From NCBI GenBank assembly GCA_040381215.1, contig JBEIHO010000008.1:1-64000 (forward strand): a stretch of 64,000 bases of DNA, given 5' to 3'. The notes below the pieces were generated by a model. It made no database searches, was not told the origin of the DNA, and saw nothing but the letters and a program-made list of their open reading frames with translations. Positions 62,415 to 64,000 of this stretch are shown piece after piece; the stretch's first letter is position 1; each line of letters opens with the position of its first letter. The stretch is from SZUA-430 sp040381215. GTDB lineage: Bacteria; Pseudomonadota; Alphaproteobacteria; Micropepsales; Micropepsaceae. A program made the position numbers and the translations under genes.

Positions 62415-63860
62415 ATGCGCCTGAGCGCCCTGGCTGGTGAGCCTCTCGCGGGGGCCGACCCTGAAATCGCCGGATTGACTGCCGATAGCCGGGCCGCTGG
62501 ACCCGGTTTTCTTTTCGCGGCACTGCCTGGCGCGAAGGCGGATGGGGCTGCGTTCGTGAAGGATGCCATTGCGCGGGGGGCGGTCGCCGTCCTTGGCAGC
62601 GAGGCGTTGCGCGGGCAGGTCGAAGGCGTTCCCCTTGTCGTTGATGCCAACCCGCGCTTGCGGCTTGCGCTGATGGCGGCACGCTTCCATCCGCGCCAAC
62701 CCGGGACCATGGTCGCCGTCACCGGTACCAACGGGAAGACGTCGGTGGCTTCGTTCACGCGCCAGATCTGGGCGGCGCAGGGTCTTGCTGCGGCCAGCTT
62801 CGGAACTGTTGGCATCGTGTCCCCCAAGGGGGTGCGTGGCCTCAACCACACGACGCCGGATCCGGTCGAGATCCACCGGCTGCTCGATGAGCTTGCCGGC
62901 GAGGGGGTCACGCATGCGGCCTTTGAATCGTCGAGCCATGGGCTGGCGCAGCACAGGGCTGATGGCGTGCGCCTGAAAGCCGCCGGGTTCACGAACCTGA
63001 CCCGCGATCACCTTGATTACCACCAGACGCTGGATGCCTATCGGGATGCGAAGCTCAGGCTTTTCACCGAGGTGCTGCCAGCCGATGGCGTTGCCGTCAT
63101 CAATGCCGATGGTGCGGAAGCGGATGCGTTCATGGCAGCCTGCGCCCGTCGTGGCGTGCGGTTGATCAGCGTCGGCGCGCAAGGCGAGACCTTGCGCATG
63201 ACCGGGCGCGAGCCGTCTGGCGATGGGCAACGCATCTCGGTCGAGTGGCAAGGCCGGACGTTCAGTTTCACCTTGCCGCTGGCGGGCGCCTTCCAGGCTT
63301 CGAATGCACTGGTGGCGGCCGGTCTCGTGCTGGCCACCGATGGCGATGCCGAGGGTGTCTTTGCCGCGCTGGCGCGATTGGTCGGCGCGCCGGGTCGGCT
63401 GGAGAAGATCGGCGCGACGGCCGGCGGGGCGCCGGTCTATGTGGATTATGCCCACACGCCCGATGCGCTGGAGACCGTGTTGAAGGCCTTGAGGCCGCAT
63501 ACGGCGGGGCGGTTGTGGGTCGTGTTCGGCTGCGGCGGTGACCGCGATGCCGGGAAGCGGCCGCTCATGGGTGCTGCGGCGCATGCCTTTGCTGATCGCG
63601 TGATCGTGACGGACGACAACCCGCGTACCGAGGATGCAGGCCTGATCCGCAGGGCTGTACTTGCGGGTTGCGCCGGTGCCCTGGAAATCGGTGACAGGGC
63701 GAGGGCCATTGCGGCAGCCGTCGAGGGTGCGGTTGGCGGCGATGTCATCGTTGTTGCCGGCAAGGGGCATGAAGCGGGACAGATCGTGGGTCGCGATGTC
63801 CTGCCGTTCAACGATGCCGATGAAGTGCGTGCTGCGATATCGCGAACAAGGACAGCCTGA
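62415..63860 (+). CDS. murE: UDP-MurNAc-L-Ala-D-Glu:meso-diaminopimelate ligase
   Basis: Best start is the ATG at 62415 (MRLSALAGEPLAGADPE), giving 481 residues. The ATP-site GTNGKTSVASF, the HTTPDPVEIH motif, and the DNPRTED motif typical of meso-DAP-adding ligases are all present, so the third residue of the stem peptide is meso-DAP. The frame open further upstream is not needed. It is followed by murF, whose ATG is 1 bp after the stop. Confidence 0.96.
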   Translation: MRLSALAGEPLAGADPEIAGLTADSRAAGPGFLFAALPGAKADGAAFVKDAIARGAVAVLGSEALRGQVEGVPLVVDANPRLRLALMAARFHPRQPGTMVAVTGTNGKTSVASFTRQIWAAQGLAAASFGTVGIVSPKGVRGLNHTTPDPVEIHRLLDELAGEGVTHAAFESSSHGLAQHRADGVRLKAAGFTNLTRDHLDYHQTLDAYRDAKLRLFTEVLPADGVAVINADGAEADAFMAACARRGVRLISVGAQGETLRMTGREPSGDGQRISVEWQGRTFSFTLPLAGAFQASNALVAAGLVLATDGDAEGVFAALARLVGAPGRLEKIGATAGGAPVYVDYAHTPDALETVLKALRPHTAGRLWVVFGCGGDRDAGKRPLMGAAAHAFADRVIVTDDNPRTEDAGLIRRAVLAGCAGALEIGDRARAIAAAVEGAVGGDVIVVAGKGHEAGQIVGRDVLPFNDADEVRAAISRTRTA

Positions 63861-63861
63861 G

Positions 63862-64000
63862 ATGGAACCGCTCTGGACGCTCAAGACGATTGCTGCCGCC
63901 TGCGGGACTTCATGTGCGGGCGCGGGGGACGTGGGCGGGCTATCGATCGACACGCGCACATTGGCGCCGGGCGACCTGTTCGTTGCACTCAAAGATGTTC
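63862..64000 (+). CDS. murF: UDP-MurNAc-tripeptide:D-Ala-D-Ala ligase, 5' part
   Basis: Only the first 46 codons are in the window (MEPLWTLKTIAAACG...IDTRTLAPGDLFVALKDV). They show the MurF N-terminal domain signature IDTR(T/S)L-x-PGDLFVAL. The gene starts 1 bp after murE and runs off the end of the window. It would add D-Ala-D-Ala to the UDP-MurNAc-tripeptide. Confidence 0.9.
   Translation, partial: MEPLWTLKTIAAACGTSCAGAGDVGGLSIDTRTLAPGDLFVALKDV

Overview
The window is 64 kb of high-GC chromosome from an alphaproteobacterium. Three things point there: the promoters that can be read (TTGNNN, 16-17 bp, CTATAN/TATAAT-like), the gene order greA/carB/carA beside yqeY-dnaG-rpoD, and rnpB directly in front of mraZ-rsmH-ftsL-ftsI-murE-murF. 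A member of Rhodospirillales or a relative is my best guess, made from gene order and protein style only. I see no prophage, insertion sequence, CRISPR array or conjugation gene. The region reads as core chromosome with small lineage-specific inserts.

Layout. 1-13.5 kb: end of ychF, an exported helical-repeat protein, DoxX, several small lipoproteins (one MliC-like), a CxxCxxCC protein, two beta-barrel outer-membrane proteins (one TorF-like), uvrB, and a membrane-anchored SRPBCC-GyrI fusion. 13.6-16.8 kb: a class I aminotransferase, then a methionine-sulfoxide repair operon (exported MsrB, exported MsrA, cytosolic free-Met-R-sulfoxide reductase), followed by an unexplained block of inverted repeats. 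16.8-20.4 kb: lysR-trxB, an ELM1-like gene and an Lrp/AsnC regulator. 20.4-31.6 kb: greA, carB, an HD hydrolase overlapping carA, then yqeY, dnaG and a long rpoD. 31.6-33.9 kb: a coupled pair of AAA+ ATPase and membrane-anchored TPR protein. 34-40 kb: an accessory block with a class IV aminotransferase-like protein that lacks its catalytic lysine and glutamate, overlapping a sulfotransferase-like gene; a truncated glyoxalase (VOC) remnant; a 2OG-Fe(II) oxygenase; a KSI-GNAT-nitrilase operon; a SIMPL protein; and tRNA-Ile2(CAU). 40-45 kb: a PH-domain protein, an FNR-type regulator, ettA, mlaC and mlaA. 45-50.6 kb: the methionine cycle as one unit (ArsR-methyltransferase regulator of SahR type, metF, metH) behind a perfect palindromic operator. 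50.6-58.2 kb: an SDR, a 25-codon membrane-peptide gene with its own promoter and terminator, an unknown protein next to 5-oxoprolinase, then djlA-like, thioesterase and amiD-like genes. 58.2-64 kb: rnpB and the start of the division and cell-wall cluster, with MraZ boxes in front of mraZ.

Two functional themes recur. One is methionine and redox maintenance: periplasmic and cytosolic methionine-sulfoxide reductases, thioredoxin reductase that would supply them with electrons, and the SahR-metF-metH unit. The other is the cell envelope: porins, Mla proteins, several lipoproteins, AmiD and the mur/fts cluster. I found no large novel system. The best candidates for undescribed biology are the non-canonical class IV aminotransferase with its sulfotransferase-like partner, the AAA+/TPR pair, the 25-codon membrane peptide, and the structured intergenic region at about 16.64-16.84 kb.
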